A stretch of DNA of 64,000 bases from Phlebiopsis flavidoalba (lineage: Eukaryota; Basidiomycota; Agaricomycetes; Polyporales; Phanerochaetaceae), in assembly GCA_035772785.1 (NCBI GenBank), contig JAOCPU010000026.1, positions 124,001-188,000 on the forward strand, given 5' to 3'. Positions within the stretch are counted from its first letter, which is position 1. Every line of letters starts with the position of its first letter. A program made the translations under genes and the position numbers. Under the pieces are notes generated by a model that made no database searches, was not told where the DNA came from, and saw only the letters and a list, made by a program, of their open reading frames with translations. This document shows, one piece after another, positions 45,895 through 57,644 of this stretch.

Positions 45895-48527
45895 ATGGAG
45901 CAAAGAGCAAGGACGTGGAAGAAACCATCAATGGAGTTGTCTCTCGAGAGGCCATACAAGGACGATGACGGGAAGCCCATCCCGGCTATTATCGATATTG
46001 CCCCCGACGGCACACAAACCTTCGAGCCGTAAGTCGCCTTCAATCTCTTGCTCGCGGATGACACGACGCGTGCTAACTCTGATGTGCACAGACCAGAGGA
46101 TCCGGCCTCGTTTCTAAGATCGGAGAGAAACTCATGCGCATATTCCTCGAACGGGGTATCGACTTTTTCGATAGATTTCATAATGGTACGTCGAGGAACC
46201 CAAAGATGAAGTAGCAGAGGAGAAAGCCACGGACTAAGCGACGCGGAAGAATTGCGCGCATTACAGCCAATGACCCCTGAAGAATTGTTTAAGATGCTTA
46301 GCGTGGAAATCATGCCTCAGTTGCAGTGAGTACTGTCTGCATGTAGCCCCTGAAAACATCCCCGGAGTAGTACTGGTTGCCGAGCTATATTGCGCCAAAA
46401 ATCCTAAGCACTCAAAGCGCAGGGATCCGAGCTTTGTCGTTCCTTCTGCTTCTGCATATTGCAGAAGTCTATGGTCTATGTCAATCTCCGCGCGACCGGG
46501 AATCAACGCCGTGAAGCGGCTTCCAGTACGCATGAGACATACGCTTGTCTCATTTGTGGCCTAGAATAGAGCTGGGTAGACCAGTTTCTGGCGGAGTGTC
46601 CAGACATTCCTCATGTTTGCAACTCAACAATAACAATTCACTGAACCTAGCATAGCGTATGGTGAGATGAGCCAGGCCAGAGATCTTCTGACCCTCATCT
46701 CCTTGCTACATCTCCACCACCTCAAATTTCCCGGTATCCCACAAGCAACCCAATCGCCTCCCCAACAGCAAACTACTCTCATCTCAGAGCCACGACGTGT
46801 TTCAAAAACCTCCATCCATCCAGTCAGGTCCAAGCGTTCAACGCACAGCTCGTTGTGTCGGGGGGGAAGGACCTTGGCACTCAGAAAAGCAGCGGACTTA
46901 CTCAAAAGCTGCTGCCTGGGGAGCGTAGACGAGAAAAGCCGCAATCATCTCAGCGAGCGATACTGGCTCGATGCTCTGAAGATTCGTCGAGGCAACTGGG
47001 GTCTGATCCCAGCACCTCTCCCGTTTGGCACCTCTACAGGCCCGGGGCGGCTGACAAGACATCAAAGGACTTCCTGATATCATTCAGTCCCTAGAGGAAT
47101 GTATGTCTCAGGCGTCTCTTCTCAGTCGCCACATCGCTCAAACGTTTTGATCCTGTCGTAGCGTTCTGCCTGTCTTCCGCCGGCGAGCTATTGGCCGGAT
47201 ACCCACCTTTGACACCACCGCAGGGCTTCTCGAGTACCCACTGCGACAAAAACACTCGTCTGCAGGTTTTCTATCATCCGCAGAGGTCCAATGGTTTGCG
47301 TCATGTCACCAAAAACACTCCCCGCATCTTCAATGAAGCTCGGCTAGAAGAGTCACTTCGTGCCGCTCAGGGCTGAGGTTGTAGAACAGGAGATCTTCTC
47401 AGTGCTAATTCTCACGAAGCCAGTAGCCTCCCTAAACAGCCCCGTCCGCTCGGGTATCTGAGCGTCTCATTGCTATCGAGGCTGCACAAGCTACGGAACT
47501 CCGCTTCTGAACTGGTGCGTATCCGCCCTCCGCCTGAGGCCGTACGGCGCCCCTCACATTCCTATAGGTGGACAGCGACAGCGTGTCGAACGACATTGAA
47601 CCCCTGCTATGGTACCAGTAATCCGGACGCCGTGCGTGCGACCTGATCTTTTCTTCACTCCACGTTCTTCTCCTTCCGCGCACACACGCCTACGTCAAAA
47701 TGCAGCGGCATTGGGCGCTCGGGCGGCGCACGCCCAGGGCCGTCACCGACGATCGCTCCTCCATTATTACAGCCAATCGTCGACGTGCTGCAGAAAAATA
47801 AAAACCGCGTGTTCTGCGACCGTGTCCATGTCGAGATTGAAAAGATCGCAAACGGCCCTCGCTGCCGCTGGCGTCCCCGTCAAGCTGCGCGTGAACCGCG
47901 TCGGAGAGAGCGCGAGCAGCTCGTCGCGATGCTCACGCAGGCCGGCGTGTGGCGCAGACGATTGGCGGCGAGACCCTCCTGCGCGTCGACAACCGGTGAG
48001 TCGCGCTGCGCTCCGTGGGTGCCCGGCTGGCGAGAACACTACTGATTGGGCGATACAGGCACACACTGCGGTTTACGTTCAATTCGCCGTCGAGTCTCAC
48101 CGCGCACCTCCCTCAGGCGACGCTCACGATTGCCTCGATCACACACCTGACCCAGCTTCTCTTTGACGAGGTGAGCCGATGTCTGCTCGACCGCGTGTGC
48201 GAGATCGGCACGGAGATGTGTGAGAGCGTGCATGGGATCTGGTTCGTCGACCTTCTGGCGGGACGAACAGTGGGGTCGCTGGGAGGGGCGAGTGTTGTAA
48301 GTGATGTCACTTTTGTCATAGGTTGTGGTGATATTCATATCCTGTGCAGGAACTTTCAAGTTGCGTTTGCAGACGACTCCAGCGTGGTTTGTACTGCAAC
48401 GAAGCTGGAGAGTGGCGAGAGGCATCCGGAGACCCTCGTCGACATCTATACCGTCATTTCGAAGCCAGGGGAGGGCTTGCTGGACTGGATTCGGCATCAC
48501 ATCGACATAGCGTTGTCCGGTGTGTAG
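45895..48527 (+). CDS. MED17: Mediator complex subunit 17 (Srb4)
   Basis: Core head-module subunit linking activators to RNA polymerase II. Start ATG 45895 (MEQRARTWKKPSMELSLERP), then YKDDDGKPIPAIIDIAPDG and a GTAAGT intron near 46030. Then IGEKLMRIFLERGIDFFDR (about 46120), AEEKAT, EELRALQPMTPEELFKML (46244) and VEIMPQLQ (46320). After a long interval: MSQARDLLTLISLLHLHHL (46667), VDEKSRNHLSERYWLDALKI (46929), RGNWGLIPAPLPFG (46990), SSAGELLAGYPPLTPPQGF (about 47178), VHVEIEKIANG, GVPVKLRVNRVGES, REQLVAMLTQAGV (about 47918), HTLRFTFNSPSSLTAHLPQA (48060), VSRCLLDRVCEIGTEM (48174), NFQVAFADDSSVVCTA (about 48355) and TAG at 48525. The block order and the conserved GESREQL...L...AG, then R-HTLRF pattern are those of fungal MED17. 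Several one-base shifts. Confidence 0.85.
46328..46655 (+). other. Unusually long intron or insertion in MED17
   Basis: Between IMPQLQ and the next MED17 exon (AYGEMSQARDLL) lie about 330 bases, whereas other introns here are 48-65 bases. It begins with a GTGAGT donor. It holds a perfect 7-base hairpin (cttctgc, loop, gcagaag, about 46447-46466) and a 90-codon minus-strand open frame (46261-46533). Possibly an inserted sequence. Confidence 0.5.
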
Positions 48528-48635
48528 TTGACTTGAATATTAATCACTTCGATGACTGCAGAGTGTGGAATAAAGCCTAGTGTACATTCATTGTGGACCT
48601 CCGTTAACGAAGCCTTACTGATAGCGTGATATCGG

Positions 48636-51600
48636 CTACGTCGATTTGATGATCTCCGCAGCTGGGGAAAGTTGTGAGCGACCTATATATATAACGCATC
48701 GGGAAGTAAGTACTACTGACCCTTTTCTGCGATAGCATATACTGCCGATATGCCCGGATTGAGGGGGCGAAGCGAAATGCAGCGGTACGACGGATAGATC
48801 AACCACGCGCAAGTTCGTAGTGCCATACACCTGGAAACCATCACAGATCAGTCAGCCACAAAGGAAGCAGGGATCGCATTGTCGGTTTACCTTGAGGTCC
48901 GTGTCAACCACGCCGCCCTTGTCCCGAGGAAGCATCGGGCATCCGCCGCCAGCGGTGTCTAATAATTCGTTGAACAGTCTGCACGGAATGCAGCTACGGA
49001 AAAGGACTTACGCCAAGTCGTGCCAAAGGTGGCTTTAATCCATTCTGCCCATTGCTCATCTGTCTGTACGCCAAGGCCTGGGTTCTGCTCCTTCGCTGTG
49101 GCAACTTTTTCAGGACTTCATTCGGTTAGAGGCTGTTGCGGTACTCACCGATCAGGTCGCTGAATGGCGCGGTGTTCATGACCTTACGCGCGAACTTCGC
49201 CATTTCGATATATGAACGTCAAGATCTGGGATTCTTGTCATTCTTCAGCATCTCAGGAGGCCGCGCCTCACGTACCTACGCTCTGCTCATAATAGTGAGC
49301 ATCAACCTCCGGCTCTTTGAGCGCGTCAGAAGATGTGGAATGCTATAGAGTCTGTCAAGTTCTGCACGTTCTCATGATTTCTAACGCTGCTTACGATTGT
49401 TCCTCTAGACCAGCAATGGTTCATAGCAACGAGAAGCGTTGCGTACCTCTTACCAGGCTCCGGTGGGTCTGCATGATCATCAGCATACAATCACCCCCAC
49501 GACGGATCATTACGCACTGGGCCCACTCAAGAATCCGGGGAAGCTGATGTACTCGCATCCCGGGCTACCTGACTTCGTGAAACGCTCCAGTGCAATCTCG
49601 TACTGTGTTTTAAGGCCGGGGTTTGTCGAGCCAAGCTTGGCCACCGCATCCTGCATCTTTTGGTGGATCTGCGCTTGTTTGTCTGCAGAAGTGACCATGT
49701 CAAGAGTACACCATGCGAAGCCGGCGACTCCACTAGTGTGAAGGCCTTTGCCGAGACCGCTGAGATAGTGATAAGCCGCTTGACCTTCAAGGAGCTGAAA
49801 GGGCTATGGTGTAACTCACTGAAGCTCGAGATGTTTGGCTGCGCTTTCGGGGGTCCCGGAGGAGGTCAAGAGTCTCGAAAGGGTACATCATCTTTCAGCT
49901 CTGGCGAGAGAACATGTACGTTAACGACCATTCTGGCTGGAATTCTCGCGTGATGTTCTGCTCACCCCAGCTCATGCCGACGAAGATATGATCCTGGACA
50001 TTTTCTCCAACACCAGGAATCTCCACCTTGACTGAGACGCCGATTTTGTCCAATACATCTTTTCTACCAAAGCCCGATAGCTCAAGCACTTGTGGCGACT
50101 TGAAGCACTCTACACAAGTCATTAGATTCCTTGAGTGGTGTCGCGTGTCATATACCGCCGTTCACGCACCCAGTGCAATATTTCTACTTCTTTCTTTGCT
50201 TTCACGGTGTGATAGACCTTTCCACTGCTTTCATGCAAGAACTCAAACACCAGTTGCTGTGATGCTGTGTTCTGCGAGTCGTCTGTGAGCACACTGAGTT
50301 ACATGCGCTCCCGTGACGACTTTGTAATTGCGGACGATCTTGGTATGGAATGTAATAAGCCTAGAGTCGCAGTCACATAAAGTCGTGGATTTGAGCACTT
50401 AGTATTTGTGAAGAAGATCGCACAGTCGTGGCATATGACCCTCTTGTTGTGACGTTTCAAGGTCATATGTGCTAGGTCAAGCAACGAGACACACTGCAGG
50501 CTATCAAGAGGTGGTATACGCGCATTGTGGTGTAGGCGGATGCGTACCTTCTCCGCCCACTAAGGTCGAAAATAATTTTACTGACATCAACATGTGGACA
50601 ATTTTTCATGAATACTGGACAAACTCACAGGCTTAGCGGCATAGGGGACACCACTGTTTGACGAAGGACTATTATAGTCCGAAAGTTATATGAGAGACGG
50701 AGTATGAAATGCTTGGTGGTCACATACTTGCTGAAGCTTGACCATCCGCCTCGCAATTCGTAGGAGGGAATGTGACTCTTTACAAGACCTTCCGGCCAAG
50801 TGATAGTCAGTGTAAAGTTCTCTATGTAACAGATGAGAGCTCACCCTCTCCTCCCGACTTTCCAATCCTCGGAGTGTCTTGACACCGGTCAACTTCTTGT
50901 ATTCACCGCGGAAGGTTCGACAAATCTAGAAAAAGCGGAGGTTTTTCGTCGTGGTCATCACACGACTGATGAATAAGATCGCACCCCTCAGCCCGCTCGA
51001 AGTATGGTAGACAAGGTTTTCCCCAGTCCCAGCCGACGTTTCCGAGCCTCGCAAAGTCTAAAGGCCAATCTGAGTGAGCTCATTCGGCGGATGTATGCCT
51101 CCTTACCATCGACATCACGTAGCTGGAGGACGCGTGTACACAGGATGATATGATGCTGGACGTTCCACCGAGGGCCCTTGCCACTGTTTGGAGCCTATAT
51201 GAGAAGGCGATTGTAACATAAAAGGATTTGTTTACTCACCGACTGTCCAGCCAAATTCTCTGTTGTTAACAGTTTTCTGGGCGGACCTGCATTGCAAGTA
51301 ATTAGAAACTTAAGCAATATGTTTTTCAAACTTCGCGTATACTTGCAACTGGGTGGTCCCACGAGTATGCCTTGTTTCCACAGCGTGTCTGCACCGAAGC
51401 AACGCCGGACGCACTGAAGAGCATTGCTACTCAGAGATAATCGGGGTAGACGATTGTACTATACAGATCATGGATCGTCAATGTTGGGGCCTCTCCAGCC
51501 TCAAGGAACTAGTACCACTTGGTCGCTGAGTCCTCCGTCTAGACGGGCAGACGAGTGTCAAAACACAGCCTTCTGTATGTGGACCTGTCAGCTCGGTGCG

Positions 51601-51770
51601 TGGGACACCGTATGAGTACCACATACGGCCTCCGCCTTAACAGAAATTCACATGTAAGTCAGACCTCGGGCGCCAAGATCAGTGAAGCCACCCACCAATA
51701 AGAACATAGTCGAAAGACTGTTCATGAACGGATTCTGTAGGGACGATCATCCTTCTATCTTCGTCGACGA
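48636..51770 (-). CDS. GMC-family FAD oxidoreductase, copy 1
   Basis: Glucose-methanol-choline family flavoenzyme (aryl-alcohol oxidase/dehydrogenase-like). Such enzymes oxidise alcohols or sugars and often feed H2O2 to lignocellulose decay. N-terminal FAD site FDYVLIGG (about 51690-51712), a short intron, LEAGEAP (about 51490-51510, the ribose-binding acid), TVGSKQWQGP and the GGTS-like turn near 51170. Later: NPGLKTQYEIALERFTKSGS (about 49560-49620), EYISFPGFLSGP, EPEVDAHYYEQS (about 49285-49320), DEQWAEWIKATFGTTW (about 49020-49060), then H-T-A across an intron, PMLPRDKGGVVDTDLKVYGT (about 48825-48950) and NLRVVDLSVVPLHF. The end AAEIIKST follows a last intron, TAG at 48636. The first catalytic His is restored by splicing. 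The second active-site His looks lost (see findings). Confidence 0.85.
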
Positions 51771-52787
51771 CGAAGTCGCAAGCTACGTTAGGGATTGGAA
51801 GTGCTGCGAGCGTGCGCTGCGAAGGGAAGGCACTTTTTTGCCGCTTCTGCCCTTTCTGCTCCTATATATGCGCGACACTGACGCAGGTTCCTCGTTAACT
51901 CCTTCGTATTCCCCCAAGAGCCAAATTTTAATGCACCCCTGACAACTGAACTCCGTGATGCGTGCCGGAACGACGGGTTTAAGAACTATTTAGACATAGG
52001 AGACGAGAAGTGAGCGAGCTTCTCAAATTGATTGGAAGGAGTGAGGTGTGTAGTGCGGACCAGGATCCTCGTTTCCAGCATCCTCGAGGTTCGGTACCGC
52101 CAGTAACAATGCGCTACGAACATGTTGTTGTCAAATAACACTGCAGTGAGCACAATTATGTCGTTGTTTTGCTCTTGAAAGATACTCTTCAGTACTCAAT
52201 ATACAATTGAGAGGGGAGTGGGGAGGGAGGGGGGGGCCGGCACATACTAGGCGCATGAAGAGCTCAGGCCTGTGACTCGGTGGTCAGTGCGTCACTCCTG
52301 ACAGCAAACAGGCGGTGCCAAGGTCGCACTTATTTTAAGCCAACACATGCAACGGCATGAGTCTGTGTGAGCGACTCTAGTAGAACCTTATAGCGTATTG
52401 GGACACCTTGTCGGTGTAATCAAACGTCGGCAAGTCCGAGTCGAGGAAATGGTGATGGAATATATGGATGGCCCAAGTTCGCGATCAACCCCCTTTTTTT
52501 TCCCCCCGCCGACGCCACGAAGCGTTACGCTTCGCGCACGTGATGTGTCACGGTCACGGGTAGCGGAGGGCCGAGTGCCAAGTACTGACCAGTTGAAGGC
52601 ACTGACCTCCGACAGCGATTTGGAGACATGAAACTCGAAATGAAGAGCTGGAATTACAATTGTACCATTACAGTTTCGTTTATGGGGGGGGTTGTTTTTG
52701 TTGAAATATTTTGCGTCAAAACCCCATCTATGTATCGTACACCATTCATAATTGACGCAAACATCACTTTGAGTCTGAGAAGTTCGA
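51771..52787. other. Spacer between GMC copies, no gene seen
   Basis: About 1 kb upstream of GMC copy 1 and downstream of copy 2. It contains G-runs at about 52225 and 52685, a T-run near 52492 and a possible first exon of copy 1 near 51760-51850. No other gene is supported. Confidence 0.4.
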
Positions 52788-55700
52788 TTACACCGCTGCC
52801 TTGATGATGTCTGTCCGACTAAGACGAGTGATAAGAGTTCAGCATTCGGGCCTCTTCATTTCAGTAATATCCCCATCCATACCTCTCAATCCAGCACAAC
52901 AGCATACACCACGGACTGAGGGGGTGCGAGCCGAAATGAAGCGGCACGACAGACAAGTCGGCAAACGCGGCAAATTATTCGTGCCATAGACCTTGCCGAT
53001 CACTTGCGCTGAGCATACATCAGTTTATGGGTCTGGGTGATAGAGCGCACCTTCAGGTCGGTATCAACCACACCGCCTTTCTCTTTCGGCTAGCATAGAG
53101 CACGAGAGCCGCAGTGTCTGCATTATCCATGAGTGAAATCAGAGGCAAACGGGGACAAAAAGCTTACGCCAAGTTGTGCTAAAGTTATTCTTGAGCCATT
53201 CAGCCCATTGCTCGTCGGTTTGAACCTCGAAGTCCGGGGTTTCACTTCCTTGACTAAAAACCACGATCCTCAGTCTGGGTCGGAATTCGAGAGGTTGAAA
53301 GTGGAGGACTCACCGACCATGTCCTTGAGGGGAGCCGTGGTTGGCAACCTTGCGCGCGAATTTGACATTTTCGACGTGAATGTCAATGTCTGAGTGGAGG
53401 AAAGCGTCAGCCATTACATTGAATCCTGGCCGACGCTGAGTACATACCGACGCTCTGCTCGAAGTAGCGAGCATCGAACTCTGGCTCCTTCATAGGGTCC
53501 GCAGAGGTAGAGTGCTACAACTGCGACATCAGCACAAATTATCTGCCTCTATGTACGCACTACGTACGATTGTTCCTCTCGACCAGCCATGGTTCATGGC
53601 GACAAGGATCGTAGCGTAACGCTTACCAGGTGTCGGCGGGGTCTAATCCAGCACATCAAAAAACATACCTCCGCAGTATACAACGAGGATGCACTCACTA
53701 GGGCCATGAGGAACCCAGGGAAGCTGATGAAACTCGCTGCCGGGACTGCCAGGTTTGTCCGGCCTGAAACGCTCAATAGCTACCTCGTTACTGCTCCTTC
53801 AGACCAGGGCTTGTAGACAGAGTCCAGCTTCGCAATGGCATCCTTCATCTTCTGGTGGATCTTTGCTTGCTCGCCCTTGGGTGCGAAAAACATATCAAGA
53901 CTGCACCAGGAGAAGCCGACGATAACCAGTGGTGTGAAGACCAGTACCAGTCTCACTGCGATGGAATGAGTAATCGTGTTCAAGGTTAACCTAGTGTATT
54001 TAGACGTACTGCATTATCAAATGTTCAGCTGCGATGGTTGGGTCGCGAAGGAGGTCAAGGGTGTCGAAGGGAACATCGTTCCTTCATCTCTGTGCAAATC
54101 ATCCAGTCAAAGCAATTCGAAAACGCGGAAATGATTGCGGCTTACCCCAGCTCAATTACCGATTGAAGATGTGATCCTGAACATTCTCACGACACCACTG
54201 AGTTCGACCTTGACAGGCTGTTCCCAATTCTTTTCCAAGACGTCCTTCCTGCCAAAGCCAGAGAGATCTCCAAGATCTGCGGGGTCTTGAGAGCGCTACA
54301 AAGCGGAATAAGACATCGGGTTGAGAACATCACTGCACGAGCTTACCCTGCGCAGAGTGCGACTTCCTTCTTTGCGTTGATGGTGTACGTCTTGCCGCTC
54401 TCGGCTCGTGTGTGAACTCGACGCCGACGACGGTGAGGACACCGCCATCCCGCGCAGACAGTTCGGTGATCACGCGGTTCGCATGCGCACCCAAACGACA
54501 CCTCCGACTTGAAGTGGGACGCTCTTTGTTCGGAAGATAATAAGCCTACGAGCGCCGACGTGAGTACGGACGGCTTGCAAGAAAGCAACTGTGTCTTTAC
54601 AGTGGTAGAGTAATGTCCGCTTGTGGATCGCTGGATCGTAGGTGCATGGGAGGAATGAAACACCTTTCGGCTACGTTCGAGGATGAGTTCATTCACTGGG
54701 TATACACGGGGGCGGAAAACGTACGTCTTCACCAAGCTACAGCCCAGGACGCATCTAAGTTAGAGCAAGTAGGTGATGATGATTTGGAATTACTTATACC
54801 GGCTGGAGTCGCGGGCGGAGCCCGTTGTTAAGAATGACTAATCAAAGAGGATGAGTGGATGGTTATATGATGAATGTAAACCCCAGCGCTCACCTTTTTG
54901 GATCTTGACTTCGGACGGCGTCGGCGATAGTAGCCGGGAAGGAGACTTTCAAGGGACCTGTGTGGTGGAAGAAGATCCCCAGGAACACGGCGCGGGACAT
55001 CGATGAGCTCATTTGTAACGGTTTAGACTTTAGACTGACCTTGTCTTCCGACGTTCCAAGTCTCAGAACTTGACACCCTTTTCTTCCTGTTTCGGCCGAA
55101 GGCTCGACGAAGCTAAAACGGGCTGGTAAGAAGACACAATTCGGGTAAGAACTAGGCGGCAGCGAACCCTTCCAGCACGTTCGAAGTACGGGGCCAGCGT
55201 CTTCCAGTTCCAGCCAGGGTTACCGAGTTTCTCGAAATCTAGGACGCATATAATGAGCATATTCCCCTGATCCATGACAGATTACTATTCACCGTCAATA
55301 TCCCGAGCTGGAGGCTTCGTGTAACACAAAAATTGATACCAGACGAGCCACCAAGGCCCTTCCCGCTGTGATATAAGGTTCCCTAAGTCGCGTATTGGTC
55401 ACGAGGTAACGCAAAGCTCACCGGTGCCATCGCGGACTGTTTGCGCGTGTTAATCACATGCTTTTGGGCAATCTATCCACCAAAACGGAAGCGAGTTGAC
55501 AAAATGTTTCTGAAATGTGACGATAGCCGACTTTACCGTTTGATGATCCCAAGCATAGCTCTTGTTTCCGAGGTGGCGTTACCAGAAAGATTGCTGTGCG
55601 GCACTGGGTGGACGTAGGTTTGTCACTGTAGTCTCTCGACCTTATTGTGATAGTGAGAGAGAACTGATACTAACAGAGTTGAGGATCGTCGATGTTTGCT

Positions 55701-55890
55701 TCCCCTGCTTCGACGTACGACTACGCTAACTTTCGGGTCCTCAGTGAGAGACGCGCGGCGAGCGTGTATCAGTCCAGCGGTCTGTTCCCGTCCTCACGTC
55801 AGATACAGCACAATCAATCAGGTCGATCCGGTTCACGAGTGGAACCACATACGCCGCCCACCTTGAGGGCGCATTCAGTGTGACTGCGGT
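52788..55890 (-). CDS. GMC-family FAD oxidoreductase, copy 2
   Basis: Same family, strand and exon pattern as copy 1. From the N-terminus: a KVGGG piece before a GTATGTGG donor (about 55840), TAGLIHARRASLTEDPKVSV (about 55725-55785), VEAGEANIDDPQL (about 55680-55715), KLGNPGWNWKTLAPYFERAG (about 55180-55240), FISFPGFLMAL (about 53700-53735), the EPEFDARYFEQSV-like segment (about 53460-53495), DEQWAEWLKNNF, the CPMLP-equivalent region, GGVVDTDLKV and SVVPLHFGSHPLS (about 52905-52945), which keeps the second His. It ends ADIIKAAV with TAA at 52788. A final small intron precedes ADIIK as in copy 1. Scattered shifts. A GMC flavoenzyme with unknown substrate. The shared intron positions point to tandem duplication. 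Confidence 0.82.
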
Positions 55891-57644
55891 CTAGGCGTGT
55901 AGAGAAATTCGGAGGTACAAAAACTCACCAACTGCAGTCGACGATGTAATTCAAAGAACTCGTTCTGTACAGAATCTGCGGGGTTTATCCATCGTTTTTG
56001 TAAAAAGAGATAGTGGTCTGCGGGGAGTGGGCGCGCACAACTGGGAGAGTGGTGTAGACCAGGAAGATTAATCATTGGTGGTCTAATATATGCGCTGGAG
56101 ACGGGGTTCTTTGGTACTTCTTCGCACATTCTTCGAACCCGTTTTCCACGAGTACCTCCTGTCAGCCGTAGAGTGATCGACTATTGCCGGTTCAATCAAC
56201 GTGCGTTAAGAGTAGTTTATGTAAAGGTGCACATATGCTCCTCGCAACGGAAGTGGTACGCTCAGATGGGTTTGATGTTTCCCGGAGAGGGATGAATTGG
56301 TTTCTCGCCCGGGTCCCATGCTAGCCGATCTCAGTGAAAAAGCACAGTCGTCTGTGGAGACAATGATCAGACTTCGAGTCCCTGAAAAGAGAGATTGGAT
56401 CAGAACGGTGATGGCACAATCTTCTGGGGAAGTTCACGAACTGCTGAGCCAAGGGCGTCGTGGTGGAACAAGGGACGAAGCTTGACGCTTTGCCCTGATT
56501 CGTAGCTTATGTAAGCACCTTCTCACCAAACACGCCGTGCGACTGCCGCATCCTAACCACAAATAAACCACGCACTGCAGCTTAGTGCTCGCCCAACCTG
56601 CTTCTTTATATCCATGAATATATCGAAGGAGTCGACGTGAAACGAGAACGAAGCTCTGGTGCTCTCGAGGAAGCACCGCCTTCTCACGAAGTCGGAAAGA
56701 AATCGTCATCGGAGTCGTCAGCGCCGTAGTTCGTGGTTTCTTCGGAAAACTCTAAAAAGATATATCTTGACCGGTGATAATCGTCTGCAAAGATGTGCTC
56801 AATAATCAATTCCCCTCTCCGGTAACACCGTGTACACTCTCAAGACAAGTAATCTTCCGAAGACATTGCTTGAAAGGTCAGTTACATCTGTAACCTTGGA
56901 GTAGAAAATAAACCGGCAAAAACGCAACGTGAGGATGTAGCAGAAGAGTTGACATCTTCCTGTATGCACCTATGAAACCGAGAGCTGAAGGCGTCAGTGA
57001 CAACGAGGGAGTGAAGAAGAGTCTAAGTAGCAGTACGTCGTCTTCGATGAACTGACGCCGTTAATCTGCATACCTTTACTCTGGTTAGATAGTCTCTGAC
57101 ACGTACTGTCGAGGCGTGGCGATCGGAGCTGTTGAGCGTTGACATACTTATGATCGGTCAAGTTGCAAATTTCAGCGACTGTTCAGCGCCATGTATTGTG
57201 CGTCCGGAGTTTTGCTAAAACCGCGGCACACGAAACACTTGTAGGGCCGTGTATGTCCAGCAAGCCTTCCATTCTGCCCGTTGAGGTGTCCGAAATGCTG
57301 TTCCACGTTGATCTTTCGTTTTTCGTAATCACAACAATACAGTATCTGAAAATAGCACGCCCGAGGGACCGCGATAATTTCTGACATAAACGGGCGTAAA
57401 AGCCACGCACCCAAGTCTTCTTCCCGAAGCTACTCAGGGCTGTGCAAAAGTCGTTACTCTAGTCTGGATCATCCATGTGTCGAGTCTTATCCTACGTCCA
57501 GCTACTCTTCTTAGTGAATGTTAGCTTCCCATAGACAGAGTAGACCTAGAGATGATTCGAAACAGATGGCACAAAATATATTGCGAGGCTGCACCCACGA
57601 TAAAGAGAGTATTACTGTATTGCGTCATTACAACTTGAAGTTAT
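55891..57644. other. Spacer upstream of GMC copy 2, no firm gene
   Basis: 1.75 kb with only short open frames (55875-56129 minus, 56297-56485 plus, 56434-56709 minus, 57163-57414 both strands), none recognised. Probably the promoter and first exon of copy 2 plus the 3' flank of copy 3. No repeat array seen. Confidence 0.35.
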
